Origin: an uncultured Alphaproteobacteria bacterium
Lineage (GTDB): Bacteria; Pseudomonadota; Alphaproteobacteria; HIMB59
Assembly: GCA_902521465.1 (NCBI GenBank)
Contig: CABYRL010000002.1
Coordinates: 122,777-186,776 of the forward strand
Direction: 5' to 3'
DNA length: 64,000 nucleotides
Notes under the pieces: generated by a model
The model's database searches: none
The model's input: the letters and a program-made list of their open reading frames with translations, nothing else
Told to the model about the DNA's origin: nothing
Translations under genes and position numbers: made by a program
In this document: in pieces, positions 22,333 through 33,956 of the stretch
Numbering within the stretch: position 1 is the first letter of the stretch
How the letters are laid out: each line of letters starts with the position of its first letter

Positions 22333-23310
22333 ATGAATAAAAAAAATAAAAATAATTTTACAAACGACCAGTTACTGAAGTTTTACGAAAAAATGTTTTT
22401 AATTAGAAAATTTGAAGAGAAAGCTGCTCAATTATATGGAGCTGGAAAAATTGGAGGTTTCTGTCATTTATACATTGGCCAAGAGGCTGTTGTAATAGGT
22501 ATTCTTTCTTCTATTAACTCAGAGGATACCGTTATCACTGCTTATAGAGATCATGGACATATATTAGCTCGTGGAGTAGATCCTAAACTAGTAATGGCTG
22601 AATTAACTGGAAGGAAAGATGGAATTTCAAAAGGCAAGGGTGGATCAATGCACATGTTCTCCAAAGCTAATAGATTTTATGGTGGACACGGTATCGTTGG
22701 AGCACAAGTACCTTTAGGCGTTGGCATTGGTTTCGCACATAAATACAGAAACGAAAAAAAGATTTCAAGAGTCTATTTAGGGGATGGAGCTATGAGTAAT
22801 GGCCAAGTTTTTGAGGCATTTAATTTAGCATCACTTTGGGAGTTACCAGTATTATTTATTATCGAAAACAATAAATATGGAATGGGTACATCTATTGGAA
22901 GGTCTGCAGCAGGAGGTGAGTTGTACGAACGAGCAACTGTATTTGGCATTAAAGGTGAAAAAGTAGACGGAATGAATTTTTTTGATGTAAGTGAGTCAGC
23001 TATAAGGGCAAGAGAATATATCGAAAAAAATTCTAAGCCCTACATTATTGAAATGGATACATATAGATTTAGAGGCCATTCAATGTCTGATCCCGGTCTA
23101 TACAGGACTAAAGATGAAGTGAATAAAATGAAAGAGATAGACCCTGTGTTAATGATGAAAGAAACTTTATTAAATGATTATAAAATTCAAGAGGACACGA
23201 TTAAAGATATTGAAAGTGATATTAAGAAACAAATTAAAGATGTAGAAAAATTTTCACTTGAGTCGCCACTTCCAGATCTAAAAGAATTATACACCGAGGT
23301 ATATTTATGA
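22333..23310 (+). CDS. pdhA: Pyruvate dehydrogenase E1 alpha
   Basis: YRDHGHILARG, GKGGSMHMF, GDGAMSNGQVFEAFN ThDP motif. Confidence 0.97.
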   Translation: MNKKNKNNFTNDQLLKFYEKMFLIRKFEEKAAQLYGAGKIGGFCHLYIGQEAVVIGILSSINSEDTVITAYRDHGHILARGVDPKLVMAELTGRKDGISKGKGGSMHMFSKANRFYGGHGIVGAQVPLGVGIGFAHKYRNEKKISRVYLGDGAMSNGQVFEAFNLASLWELPVLFIIENNKYGMGTSIGRSAAGGELYERATVFGIKGEKVDGMNFFDVSESAIRAREYIEKNSKPYIIEMDTYRFRGHSMSDPGLYRTKDEVNKMKEIDPVLMMKETLLNDYKIQEDTIKDIESDIKKQIKDVEKFSLESPLPDLKELYTEVYL

Positions 23311-24677
23311 AAATACTTTTACCAGCTTTATCTCCAACAATGGAAACAGGTAACTTAGTAAAATGGTTAGTTAAAGAGGGAGATAGTGTAGTTTCAGGAG
23401 ATATTTTAGCAGAAATTGAAACTGATAAAGCTACTATGGAACTAGAGTCACCCGATGATGGTAAAGTTGAGAAAATACTAGTTAAAGAAGGCACTGAAAA
23501 TATAAGTGTTAATACTGAGATAGCTCTACTTAAAGTTGATGGTGAGGAAATAGAGGAGATAACAGAAAAACCTATTGAAAAATCTCCACAAGTCTCCTCT
23601 AACGACTCTGAACCTCTTTCATCAGAAGTAAATATTTCAATGAATTCTCTTTTAAATCAATCAAAAGAAAATTCAGGTGGAAAGAATTGGTCTGAAAAAG
23701 AAATATCTATGAGAGAGGCATTGAATCAAGCTATTGAAGAAGAAATGAAATTAGACAAAGATGTTTTTCTCTTAGGAGAAGAGGTAGCTGAATACGATGG
23801 TGCATATAAAGTAACCCAAGGGCTTCTTGATAAATTTGGATCAAAAAGGGTTTTAGATACTCCTATTTCTGAACATGGTTTTACAGGTTTAGCTATTGGA
23901 GCAGCCATGGCAGGACTTAAGCCTATATGTGAATTTATGACTTTTAATTTTTCTATGCAAGCGATTGATCAAATAGTTAATTCTGCTGCTAAATCTTTAT
24001 ATATGTCAGGCGGAGAAATAAATGTTCCAATAGTTTTTCGAGGCCCAAATGGTGCTGCGGCTAGAGTTGGAGCACAACATAGCCAATGTTTTATATCATG
24101 GTTCTCTCATATTCCAGGCTTGATAGTAATAGCTCCTTCAAATGCAAGAGATGCAAAAGGTTTATTAAAATCATCTATTCGAAATCCCAATCCTGTTGTT
24201 TTTTTAGAGCATGAATTACTCTATAAAGAAAAAACTAACGTTCCTGAAGAGAACGATTTTTTAATTCCTATTGGTAAAGGCAATCTTATTAAAGAAGGTA
24301 AAGATGTCACTATAATTGGTTTTTCAATGACTGTTCAAAGAATATTAAACGCTCTCCCATCAATTGAAAAACTGGGGATTAGTCCTGATATTATAGATCT
24401 AAGATCAATTAAACCTCTAGATGAAGAATTGATATATAATTCCGTTAAGAAAACCAATAGAGCTGTAATTGTTGAGGATGGCTTTGGTAGTACAAGTTTT
24501 GGATCACACTTATCTTATTTAATCCAATCAAACTGCTTTGATTTCCTTGACTCAGAAATAATTAAAGTTAGTGGAAAAGATGTCCCAATGCCATATGCAG
24601 AAAATTTAGAAAAATTAGCATTACCCAACACTGATGAAATTGTATCTGCTGTTAAAAAAGTGTCATATATAAATTAA
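23307..24677 (+). CDS. pdhB: Pyruvate dehydrogenase E1 beta with N-terminal lipoyl domain
   Basis: N-terminal ETDKATMELES lipoyl domain; transketolase-like domain REALNQAIEEEM, C-terminal domain. Confidence 0.96.
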   Translation: MKILLPALSPTMETGNLVKWLVKEGDSVVSGDILAEIETDKATMELESPDDGKVEKILVKEGTENISVNTEIALLKVDGEEIEEITEKPIEKSPQVSSNDSEPLSSEVNISMNSLLNQSKENSGGKNWSEKEISMREALNQAIEEEMKLDKDVFLLGEEVAEYDGAYKVTQGLLDKFGSKRVLDTPISEHGFTGLAIGAAMAGLKPICEFMTFNFSMQAIDQIVNSAAKSLYMSGGEINVPIVFRGPNGAAARVGAQHSQCFISWFSHIPGLIVIAPSNARDAKGLLKSSIRNPNPVVFLEHELLYKEKTNVPEENDFLIPIGKGNLIKEGKDVTIIGFSMTVQRILNALPSIEKLGISPDIIDLRSIKPLDEELIYNSVKKTNRAVIVEDGFGSTSFGSHLSYLIQSNCFDFLDSEIIKVSGKDVPMPYAENLEKLALPNTDEIVSAVKKVSYIN

Positions 24678-25960
24678 TGTTATATGAAGTTAATTTACCT
24701 TCTTTATCTCCCACAATGGAGGAGGGTAAAATTGTTAAGTGGATAAAAAAAGAAAAAGATCCAATATTAAGTGGTGAGGTTTTATTCGAAGTTGAAACAG
24801 ATAAAGCTACAATGGAGTACGAGTCACCAGAAGATGGGTATATTGCTAAAATAATATCCAATGAAGGTGAAACAGCAAACGTTAATCAATTAGTTGCAAT
24901 AATTTCAGACGATTTGACTTTTACACAAGAGGATATAAATAATTTTCTAAAAAATAATAATTCAGATAATAAAATACAAACTTTAGAAATAAATCCTTCT
25001 GAAAATGATAAAGATTTTGTTTCAGATAAAATATTAATTACACCCTTAGCTAAAAAAATAGCTCAAAAAAAAAATATAGATATTTCAAAAATAAAATCGA
25101 TTTCAAGAAGAATACATACCGATGATCTTGATATAAATGAAAATTTTGATAACGGGGCTATAAGAGTATTTATATCCCCACTTGCCAAAAAAATCTCAAA
25201 TGAAAAATCTATAGATTTATCAAAATTAAAAGGTACTGGTCCAGATAATAGAATTATTTTAAGAGATGTATCAGACTCAAATCATTTGTCTCAAAGCCCT
25301 AATGTTAATAAATTACGACAAGCTATTGCAAAAGCAACAACACATTCCAAAAATAACATTCCACATTTTTATTTAAATACTAGAGTGAATATGGCTACTC
25401 TATTAAAATTTAGAAAAGATCAAAAATTAAAAGGTAATAAGTACTCTTTAAATGCGATATTAATGCAATCTATATCAAAAGCATTCAAAGCATTTCCAGA
25501 CTCAAATTGTACATATAAAGATAATGGTGAATTTATTATTAATAAAGATCATAATATTGGTATTGCCGTTGACTCTAAGTTTGGCTTAAAAATGCCTGTA
25601 ATCAAAAAGATAAATAATTTTAGTTTAAATGAAATCAACTCCAATCTTAATGAAAAGATAAATTTATCAAGAGATAATAAACTTTCTCCCTCTGATCTGT
25701 CAGATGGTGTCATAAGTATATCTAATTTGGGTTCATTTAATATCCGTAGTTTTGATGCTATTATTTTACCAGGACAAACATACATATTAGCAGTAGGACA
25801 GATTTTTGAGGATGTTTTTGTGGACAAAGGTAAGATTGAAATAGGGAGTTTTATAAATTTGACATTATCATGTGATCATAGAGCTGTTGATGGAGTTTTA
25901 GCATCACAATTTTTTTCTAGTATTGTACAAAATTTAGAAAATATTTCAGATGACAATTAA
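24677..25960 (+). CDS. pdhC: Dihydrolipoamide acetyltransferase E2
   Basis: One lipoyl domain (ETDKATMEYES), two PSBD-like segments (ITPLAKKIA, ISPLAKKIS), C-terminal SCDHRAVDG. Confidence 0.95.
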   Translation: MLYEVNLPSLSPTMEEGKIVKWIKKEKDPILSGEVLFEVETDKATMEYESPEDGYIAKIISNEGETANVNQLVAIISDDLTFTQEDINNFLKNNNSDNKIQTLEINPSENDKDFVSDKILITPLAKKIAQKKNIDISKIKSISRRIHTDDLDINENFDNGAIRVFISPLAKKISNEKSIDLSKLKGTGPDNRIILRDVSDSNHLSQSPNVNKLRQAIAKATTHSKNNIPHFYLNTRVNMATLLKFRKDQKLKGNKYSLNAILMQSISKAFKAFPDSNCTYKDNGEFIINKDHNIGIAVDSKFGLKMPVIKKINNFSLNEINSNLNEKINLSRDNKLSPSDLSDGVISISNLGSFNIRSFDAIILPGQTYILAVGQIFEDVFVDKGKIEIGSFINLTLSCDHRAVDGVLASQFFSSIVQNLENISDDN

Positions 25961-27323
25961 TTATGATTTAACAATTGTTGGTGGCGGTCCTGGTGGTTAT
26001 GTTGCTGCTATAAAAGCAGCACAACTTGGTATGAAGGTTGCTTTATTTGAAGAGGATAAACTAGGAGGTGTATGTCTTAATTGGGGATGTATTCCAACTA
26101 AATCATTACTACATTCAGCAGAATTCATGGAAGAGGCCAATCATTTTGGGCTTAATAAGAAAGATCTTACTAAAATTGCTCTGGATAAAGTTGTTGAAAT
26201 GTCAAGAACAGCATCTGATAATTTATCAAAAGGCGTCAACTCACTCATGAAAAAAAATAAAATAGATATTTATAAACATAGAGCATATCCAAAAAAAATA
26301 GATAATGAATTTTTTGTAAATACAACCTCAGAAGAAATTTCCTCTAAGAATATGATTATTGCTACAGGATGCAAACCTAGAACAATTGGTGACATTAAAT
26401 TTTCTAGTTTAATTTGGAGTTCCAAAGAAGCAATGATACCTAAATTTCTTCCAAAAAAATTATGTATTATCGGATCAGGAGCTATTGGAATAGAGTTTGC
26501 AAGTATTTATAATGCCTTAGGTTCGGATGTTACTGTGTTTGAGTCTCAAAATAAGATTTTACCTACGTTTGATGACGATATTTCAAATGAGTCAAAAAAA
26601 ATATTTGAAAAAAAGGGTATTAAATTTGAGTTAAATGCAAAAATTGAGAAAATTGTTGAAGACAGAAAGAATGTACGCTTTAAAAATTTTGACCAAAATG
26701 TAGCATGTGATGCATTAATACTATCTGTAGGTGTCATACCTAATATAGATAATGATTTTATAAGTTCCCTTAACTTAAACCTATCTGATACTGGTTATAT
26801 AAATACAAACCATAACTATGAGACAAATATTAAGGGTTTATATGCCATAGGTGATATTATTGGTGCTCCATGGTTAGCTCATAAAGCCATGCACGATGCC
26901 ATAAATTGTGTGACTCATATTTCAACAGGTAATGATACTCATAAACCAAAAGAAAATCATATCCCTGGTTGCATATATAGCTTACCACAAATTGCTACTG
27001 TAGGTTTCACTGAAAAACAACTTAAGGACAATAACACTCCCTACAAGACGGGTAATTTTCCATTTTTAGCGAATGGTAAATCACAAACTATGTCTAACTC
27101 ATTCGGTTTTGTTAAAACGCTCTTTAATTCTGAGACTGGAGAAGTATTGGGCGCACATCTTATTGGACCTGATGTTACAGAGATGATCGCCACTTTTGGC
27201 CTAGCTATTTCATCTGAGTCGACAGAAGATGAATTTATCAATACTGTTTTCGCACATCCAACTTTATCAGAGTCTATCCATGAAAGCGTATTATCAGCTT
27301 TTGAAAAACCCTTGCATTTTTAA
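25950..27323 (+). CDS. lpd: Dihydrolipoamide dehydrogenase E3
   Basis: [37 protein letters not shown] redox motif, AHPTLSE. Confidence 0.97.
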   Translation: MTINYDLTIVGGGPGGYVAAIKAAQLGMKVALFEEDKLGGVCLNWGCIPTKSLLHSAEFMEEANHFGLNKKDLTKIALDKVVEMSRTASDNLSKGVNSLMKKNKIDIYKHRAYPKKIDNEFFVNTTSEEISSKNMIIATGCKPRTIGDIKFSSLIWSSKEAMIPKFLPKKLCIIGSGAIGIEFASIYNALGSDVTVFESQNKILPTFDDDISNESKKIFEKKGIKFELNAKIEKIVEDRKNVRFKNFDQNVACDALILSVGVIPNIDNDFISSLNLNLSDTGYINTNHNYETNIKGLYAIGDIIGAPWLAHKAMHDAINCVTHISTGNDTHKPKENHIPGCIYSLPQIATVGFTEKQLKDNNTPYKTGNFPFLANGKSQTMSNSFGFVKTLFNSETGEVLGAHLIGPDVTEMIATFGLAISSESTEDEFINTVFAHPTLSESIHESVLSAFEKPLHF

Positions 27324-27325
27324 AC

Positions 27326-28234
27326 ATGATTAGACATCCAGAAAAAATTAAAAAATTTAATCCTACGACAATTAGAAAACCTAATTGGTTAAAAGTTAAG
27401 GCACCTACATCAAAAAAATATTTTGAAACACTAGATACAGTTAAATCTCATAACTTAGTTACAGTATGTCAAGAAGCAGCATGTCCAAATATCGGTGAAT
27501 GTTGGGAAAAAAAACATGCAACTTTTATGATATTAGGAGATACCTGCACTAGAGCATGTGCATTTTGTAACGTAAAAACCGGCAAACCATCAGAACCTCC
27601 AGATCCAATGGAACCTCTAAACGTTGCTAAATCTGTTTTAAAATTAGGACTTAAACATGTTGTAGTAACAAGTGTTGACCGAGATGACTTACCTGATGGC
27701 GGTGCTCAGCATTTTATTAACACAATTAGATATATCAGAGAACTATCAAATAAAACGACAATAGAAATACTAACTCCTGACTTTCTTAGGAAAAATAGAA
27801 ATTATATTGATATCGCAAAAGTTAAACCTGATGTTTTCAACCATAATTTAGAAACAGTTCCAAGAATTTATAAACAAATCAGACCTGGATCAAATTACAT
27901 AGAGAGTTTGAGGCTCTTACGAGAGGTAAAAGAATTTGACCGATCAATTTTTACGAAGTCTGGTATTATGGTTGGATTAGGAGAGAAATATTCAGAAATC
28001 ATTGAAGTATTAAAGGATATGAAAGATTCTGATATTGATTTTGTTACAATAGGACAATATCTACAACCATCTATTCATCATGAAAAAGTTCATAAGTTTT
28101 ATACTCCTGACGAGTTTAAAAGTCTTTATAATATTTGTTTAAATCTAGGTTTCAAAATGATTTCGTCTTCACCAATGACAAGGTCAAGTTATCATGCAGA
28201 CGAAGATTTTGAAAAACTCAAAAAAGTAGTTTAA
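27326..28234 (+). CDS. lipA: Lipoyl synthase
   Basis: [24 protein letters not shown] radical SAM CxxxCxxC motif. Confidence 0.98.
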   Translation: MIRHPEKIKKFNPTTIRKPNWLKVKAPTSKKYFETLDTVKSHNLVTVCQEAACPNIGECWEKKHATFMILGDTCTRACAFCNVKTGKPSEPPDPMEPLNVAKSVLKLGLKHVVVTSVDRDDLPDGGAQHFINTIRYIRELSNKTTIEILTPDFLRKNRNYIDIAKVKPDVFNHNLETVPRIYKQIRPGSNYIESLRLLREVKEFDRSIFTKSGIMVGLGEKYSEIIEVLKDMKDSDIDFVTIGQYLQPSIHHEKVHKFYTPDEFKSLYNICLNLGFKMISSSPMTRSSYHADEDFEKLKKVV

Positions 28235-29370
28235 TTTTCTTTCAGAGAAATATTTGACCAACAGGCTATAAAATCACCTCTACCAATTAGTCCAGATTTT
28301 TCATTAGTAGTTGCTTTTATACTTATACTATTTTTATTGATATCAAGTTTCTTTGAAATACTGTCTAAAATTTTTTTAAAATGAGGATTTATTTTGGGTT
28401 CTTCTGAAACAATCATTAAGTCAATATTATTAATCATCTTTTTCTTCGAATTCATTTTATTTAAAGCATAATTTAAGAAATCTATTGAGTTTCTATTTAA
28501 ATTTTTTTTAACATTTGGAAAATATGTACCTATATCTCTTAGAGATAGAGCTCCAAGAATGGAGTCTGTAATTGCATGCAGTATCACATCTCCATCTGAA
28601 TGAGAAATTACTTTTACTTTTGATTTTATTTTTGCTCCACCAAGTTTTAATAAATTATTTCTATTAGTTTTGATAATTCTATGAATATCATAACCAATTC
28701 CTACTAAAATATTATTTTCAACTAATTTATTTAATGTTTCTAATTCGTCTTTGTAGGTAATTTTAATATTTATTTCATTTTGTAATAAATATTTAATTTT
28801 AAATTTATTGTTTTCATTTCTAAAAAGTTGACTATCATCTGTTAATATTTTTTTATTATTTTTGTTATGTAAAAAAATAAGTTTATTTTTAATAAATCCT
28901 TGTGGCGTTTTAATAAGTTTAAGTTTTTCTCTGTCAATATTATTATGATTAATAATAGCTGTATCAGAACATTTGCTATATGGTACCACACAGTCATATT
29001 TTTTTTCTACTAAATTTTTGACTATTTTTTTGATCAATTTTTGAGAATTTAAAGGCCTAGCTACATCATGTATTAACACATATTTTGATCTAAATTTAGA
29101 TTTGTATAAGGCATTTTTTACACTCTCTGATCTAGTCTCTCCCCCCTTTATTACCTCTAAATCACGAAAAATGTTAATATTTTTATCTTTTAGATTATTA
29201 ATTATTAATGTTATTTTTTTGAATTTAAGTTCTTTTAGAAATTCAATATTATGTGTAAGTAAATTTTTATTTTTAAATTTAGCTAAAAGCTTATTGGTTT
29301 TAGATGAAAATCGTAAACTATTACCACCTGCTAAAAGGATGAAATGAATTTTAGAGTTAATTAATGTCAA
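28231..29370 (-). CDS. ispDF: Bifunctional 2-C-methyl-D-erythritol 4-phosphate cytidylyltransferase / 2,4-cyclodiphosphate synthase
   Basis: [12 protein letters not shown] and DVARPL (IspD); [28 protein letters not shown] (IspF); apparent TTG start at 29370. Confidence 0.94.
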   Translation of the reverse strand: MTLINSKIHFILLAGGNSLRFSSKTNKLLAKFKNKNLLTHNIEFLKELKFKKITLIINNLKDKNINIFRDLEVIKGGETRSESVKNALYKSKFRSKYVLIHDVARPLNSQKLIKKIVKNLVEKKYDCVVPYSKCSDTAIINHNNIDREKLKLIKTPQGFIKNKLIFLHNKNNKKILTDDSQLFRNENNKFKIKYLLQNEINIKITYKDELETLNKLVENNILVGIGYDIHRIIKTNRNNLLKLGGAKIKSKVKVISHSDGDVILHAITDSILGALSLRDIGTYFPNVKKNLNRNSIDFLNYALNKMNSKKKMINNIDLMIVSEEPKINPHFKKILDSISKKLDINKNSISIKATTNEKSGLIGRGDFIACWSNISLKEN

Positions 29371-31403
29371 ACTATTTTAATAAATTTTCTGCATCTATAT
29401 TAATATCTATTTTTATAACTCTTTTTTCTTTAACTGTATATTCACTTATTTCATCGAATGAAATAATTCGCAATGTAGAATTTATTCAATATATTTTAAT
29501 TGCAGATTTTGTTTTTCTCTTAATTCTTCTTTTGTATTTAACTATATTTCTTCTTAATTATTTAAAATATAAAAAACGAGATGTAGTAGGTCTAAGACTT
29601 TTTAACAAATTTTTTCTTTTTTTTGGTCTTTTTTCAATAATTCCAAGTGGAATAATACTTTTGGCTTCTGCAATTTTTTTTAATATTGAAGTGAGCACAT
29701 GGCTAGGTCCTGCATTTAAATCTACAGTTAATAATTCATATCAATTGGCACAGAAATATATAAATCAAACGGAGAGGGACCTTATAACAGATTCAAAATT
29801 TATTAGAAATTATGTTCTTTCTGAAAGATTAATTGATAGAGATATCATAAAAAGATTTAACATTACAACTGTATATAATTATAAGAATGGAAAACAATTT
29901 ATAGAACATATTTCAGAAGAAAAAATATTTTTAACTGATGACAATTTAAAGAGTGCGAATACTAAAAGTGAAAATGATATCACTATATTTTTTTCAAATG
30001 ATCAGCTTTACTCAAAAGTAAACCTAAATAAATCAAATTATTTATTATTACTTAAGAATATTGATTTAGAGACATTAAATTACTATCAAAACATTGTGCA
30101 ATCATATGAAGCCATCAATTCAATTGATAATAATAAAAGGAATATTCAAATAACGTTTTTTACTATATATATAATTCTTTCAACAAGTTTAATCTTTATA
30201 TTCATAATAATTGGATCTAATTTTAGTTTTAGATTAGCCAAACCAATAAGAGACTTAAATAACTCCATAATTGATCTAAGAAAAGGAAAGTATAAACAAT
30301 CAGAATTTGAAAAGTTAAGTGATAAGGATGATATTTCTATCTTAACAAACTCTTTTCATGAAATGAGTAGGACTATAATTAATCAAAAAAATAATTTACA
30401 AGAAGTTAATTCAACAATTAATGATCAATTAAGCTTCATAAATAATATTATAGAAAATTCACCTTATGGAATATTTGTTTTAAAAAATAAATCTATGATT
30501 TTTGAAAATTCTGCGTCCTCTATTTTTAATTTTGAACAAAAAACATCTTTTCAAAACTTTACTAAATTATTATCAAATCATTTTAATAATAATGAAAATT
30601 TTTATAGAAAATCATATGAGATAAATTTAGAGGTTAAATTAGACAATATTCAAAAGTTTTTTTTCGTAAAATCTATTTTTATTGATAATAATTCTTTATT
30701 TGATCAAATTATAATTTTTAATGATTATACTGATTTAATATTTGCTGAAAAAAATAATGCTATTGCTGATCTTGCCAGAAAAATTTCACATGAAATTAAA
30801 AATCCATTAACCCCAATGCTTTTATCAACAGAATTTATAGAAAGTCAACTTCAAGATGAAGAGCTAATTAATTCTATTAAATCTATAAAGAGACAAATTT
30901 TTTTAATTCAAAACTTAGTTAACGAATTTTCTACTTATGCAAGATTACCCAAAGCTAATATTACTAAATTAAATTTATCTGAAATTTGTTTAGTTTATAT
31001 TGAGGAATATAAAAGAAATTATGATAAGATTTCAATTAATTATAATATTGAAGATAATTTATTCATTAATTTTGATCATTCATACTTGGATATTATTTTT
31101 AATAATCTTTTTAAAAATTCAATTGAGGCTTTAGAGTTAACTAGCAATCCATCAATTGATATAATTTTAAAAAAAATTGATAAAGATTTATTTTTAACTT
31201 TTTTTGATAATGGACCAGGTTTTGACGGAGATATCAATGACCTTATTAAACCATATTTTTCAACCAAAAAATCCTCTGGATTAGGATTATCATTAATAAA
31301 TAAAATAATTACTGACAACTCCTATAAGATGAATATAACAACGAACAGTTACTCAGGATTTAAAATTGAGATAATTTTTTATGACAAAAGTATTAGTAAT
31401 TGA
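29364..31403 (+). CDS. NtrY-like membrane sensor histidine kinase
   Basis: Multiple TMs, HAMP-like LAKPIRDLNNSI, H-box KISHEIKNPLTPM, GPGFDGD and SSGLGLSLI ATPase motifs. Confidence 0.9.
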   Translation: MSNYFNKFSASILISIFITLFSLTVYSLISSNEIIRNVEFIQYILIADFVFLLILLLYLTIFLLNYLKYKKRDVVGLRLFNKFFLFFGLFSIIPSGIILLASAIFFNIEVSTWLGPAFKSTVNNSYQLAQKYINQTERDLITDSKFIRNYVLSERLIDRDIIKRFNITTVYNYKNGKQFIEHISEEKIFLTDDNLKSANTKSENDITIFFSNDQLYSKVNLNKSNYLLLLKNIDLETLNYYQNIVQSYEAINSIDNNKRNIQITFFTIYIILSTSLIFIFIIIGSNFSFRLAKPIRDLNNSIIDLRKGKYKQSEFEKLSDKDDISILTNSFHEMSRTIINQKNNLQEVNSTINDQLSFINNIIENSPYGIFVLKNKSMIFENSASSIFNFEQKTSFQNFTKLLSNHFNNNENFYRKSYEINLEVKLDNIQKFFFVKSIFIDNNSLFDQIIIFNDYTDLIFAEKNNAIADLARKISHEIKNPLTPMLLSTEFIESQLQDEELINSIKSIKRQIFLIQNLVNEFSTYARLPKANITKLNLSEICLVYIEEYKRNYDKISINYNIEDNLFINFDHSYLDIIFNNLFKNSIEALELTSNPSIDIILKKIDKDLFLTFFDNGPGFDGDINDLIKPYFSTKKSSGLGLSLINKIITDNSYKMNITTNSYSGFKIEIIFYDKSISN

Positions 31404-32628
31404 TGATGAATTAGAAATTTGTAAACAAATTTCTCTGTTACTCTCCAAACAAGGTTATGAGGTTACATATGCTAATTCTTATAAAGAATTCGTTGACCTT
31501 GAGCAAAGAGATTTTGATTATGATATTGTATTAGTAGATTTATGGTTAAAAAATAGTACAAAACAAGGAATAGATATTATTGAATTTTTAAAAAATAAAT
31601 ATGAAAGTCTAGTTATCGTTTCTTTTAGTGGTCATGCCAATATAGATAATGCAATTGAATCTGTTAAAGCAGGAGCAAATGACTTTATAGAAAAGCCATT
31701 TGAAACCAAAAAACTAATTCATATTATCCAAAAAAATTTACTCGAACTAAAGCAACGTGTTACAATTAACAATTATAGAAACAAAATCTCATTTCATTCT
31801 AAGATAGATACTATTGGTTATGGTAATTATATCGATAATGTTTTTAAAACACTGTCCAAAATAAAAAATAATTCATCTACATTAATAGTTGGACCTAATG
31901 GGATTGGAAAAAACTTCCTTGCAAATACTATTCATATGAACTTATCATCAAACAATCCTGATACATTTATTAATTTAAATGAAAACTTAATGAATGAGTC
32001 TGATTTATTAAAATTAAGTTCATTACACAACTATTTTACTATTTATTTAAATGATTATGAAAATTTTAACCAAATAGAACTTTTAAATTATTTGAATTTG
32101 GTAAAAAGTAAAAAAATAAATGCTTCTATCATACTTGACAGTAAAAAAATAGATATGAAAGATCCATTTTTGAATAATATTGATAACAGAGTTATATTAA
32201 ATCCATTGACTACAAGAAAAGATGAAATTTTTCCACTTTTTGAACATTATTTAAATATTTTTGCACAAAAGAAATTTGATAATAGAATAAAAATTCATGA
32301 TGAAGTGCAGAAAATATTATTAAATCATACTTGGCCTGGAAATATATTTGAAATAATGAATCTTTCTGAAAACATAACAGGGCTATTAACAGATAATAGT
32401 TTATTTGTTTCAAAAAACTTAATTGAGGATATGATGAATAACTCTATAGAAAGTACTGATCTTTATGATTTAAATTTTAGAGAAGCTAAGGATAAATTTG
32501 AAAAGGATTATTTACTTCAAAAATTAAAAATAAATAACTTTAATATGACATTAACTGCTAAAATGCTAAAACTAGATAGAGTATCCTTGTATCGTAAAGT
32601 TAAATCACTCAATATAAAAATAGATTAA
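31381..32628 (+). CDS. NtrX-like response regulator with degenerate AAA+ domain and Fis-type HTH
   Basis: REC domain (VIDDE, VLVDLWL, SFSGHA, EKPF), Walker-A-like GPNGIGKN, C-terminal Fis HTH; follows an ntrY-like kinase. Confidence 0.88.
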   Translation: MTKVLVIDDELEICKQISLLLSKQGYEVTYANSYKEFVDLEQRDFDYDIVLVDLWLKNSTKQGIDIIEFLKNKYESLVIVSFSGHANIDNAIESVKAGANDFIEKPFETKKLIHIIQKNLLELKQRVTINNYRNKISFHSKIDTIGYGNYIDNVFKTLSKIKNNSSTLIVGPNGIGKNFLANTIHMNLSSNNPDTFINLNENLMNESDLLKLSSLHNYFTIYLNDYENFNQIELLNYLNLVKSKKINASIILDSKKIDMKDPFLNNIDNRVILNPLTTRKDEIFPLFEHYLNIFAQKKFDNRIKIHDEVQKILLNHTWPGNIFEIMNLSENITGLLTDNSLFVSKNLIEDMMNNSIESTDLYDLNFREAKDKFEKDYLLQKLKINNFNMTLTAKMLKLDRVSLYRKVKSLNIKID

Positions 32629-33956
32629 TGAATATACTTATATTGGGCTCAGGGATAGTTGGCGCAAATCTTGCAAAAAAATTATCTGAGCAAGGAAAAA
32701 ATGTATTTCTTTTAGATAATGATGATACTGAATTGAAAAATCTAGCTGAAAGATTTGATATAAAAACAATTTATGATGACCCACTAAATCCATCTTTCTA
32801 TAAAAATTTTGACACCAAAATAGATTGTTTTATAGCAGTCACACGAAGTGATGAAAAAAACATAATAACAAGTAAATTTGCTAAAGAATTTTTAAATGTT
32901 GATAAATCAATCGCTAGGGTTAGAAATCAAAATTTAATTTTAGATGAAAATAAAAGATTATTAATTGAGTCAAATAGTTTTCTTGATCACATAATATCTC
33001 CTGAATGGGAGGTCTCAAACAATATTTTTGAGAAGATTCATTTACCTGGCGCTTTTTTTAGTGAGTCTTTAATAACTCAAGATTATTTATTAATTGGAAT
33101 GCAGTCATCTAATTTATTTAAAAATCATACATTCGAAGAAATAAAAGTTTTCTTTAAAACTAATAACCTTTGTTATTTAGGACATAGCAAAGATGACAAA
33201 ATAAATTTTGATTTTAAAAATATATCAATCTCAGATCAACTCTACCTATTAATTAAGAAAAAATATTTGAATAAACTTATAAAATTCTTTGGCTTTAAGG
33301 ATTATGTATTGGATGTTCTTATTGTTGGTGGAGGAAATATCGGTCAAAACCTATCAACTTTAATTGAACAAGACGATCAAGAAATAAACTTAAAAATTTT
33401 AGAACTAGACAAAGAAAGGTGTAGTTTTTTAGCTGGTTTATTAAAAAATACGACAATTTTTCATGGAGATGCTCTCGATCAGTCTTTATACGAAGAGATT
33501 AAACTAAACAATTCTGATTTAGTAATCACAGTCACAGATAATGATCAAATTAATACAATTTTGTCAATAATAGCAAAAAAAAGGGGTTCTAAGTCAGTTA
33601 TATCAGTGATAAATAATGAGTCATACTCCTCTTTTGCAAATGATTTGGGTATAGATGTTATTATTAATCCAAGAGAGTTAACTACATCAAGAATTATTGA
33701 AAAAATATCTAAAGGCTCTCTTTTATCTTATCATTCTATTTTTAAAGATGAGTACGTAATTTATGAAATTAAATATAAAAATGAGATATATGAAAATATT
33801 AAAAAATCTAAAGTAATTAATCACATTTGCACTCTAACAAATGAAACATTAGAGTTAAAAAATGGCGATCATATCCCTTTGAATAACGATATATTAATCT
33901 TATGTGTATCGCAAAAAGACTCTAATGTTTTAGAAAAAATAATAAATGATGATTGA
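32628..33956 (+). CDS. trkA: Trk system potassium uptake protein TrkA
   Basis: Two Rossmann NAD domains (GSGIVGANLAKKL; VGGGNIGQNL) with TrkA-C-like segments. Confidence 0.92.
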   Translation: MNILILGSGIVGANLAKKLSEQGKNVFLLDNDDTELKNLAERFDIKTIYDDPLNPSFYKNFDTKIDCFIAVTRSDEKNIITSKFAKEFLNVDKSIARVRNQNLILDENKRLLIESNSFLDHIISPEWEVSNNIFEKIHLPGAFFSESLITQDYLLIGMQSSNLFKNHTFEEIKVFFKTNNLCYLGHSKDDKINFDFKNISISDQLYLLIKKKYLNKLIKFFGFKDYVLDVLIVGGGNIGQNLSTLIEQDDQEINLKILELDKERCSFLAGLLKNTTIFHGDALDQSLYEEIKLNNSDLVITVTDNDQINTILSIIAKKRGSKSVISVINNESYSSFANDLGIDVIINPRELTTSRIIEKISKGSLLSYHSIFKDEYVIYEIKYKNEIYENIKKSKVINHICTLTNETLELKNGDHIPLNNDILILCVSQKDSNVLEKIINDD

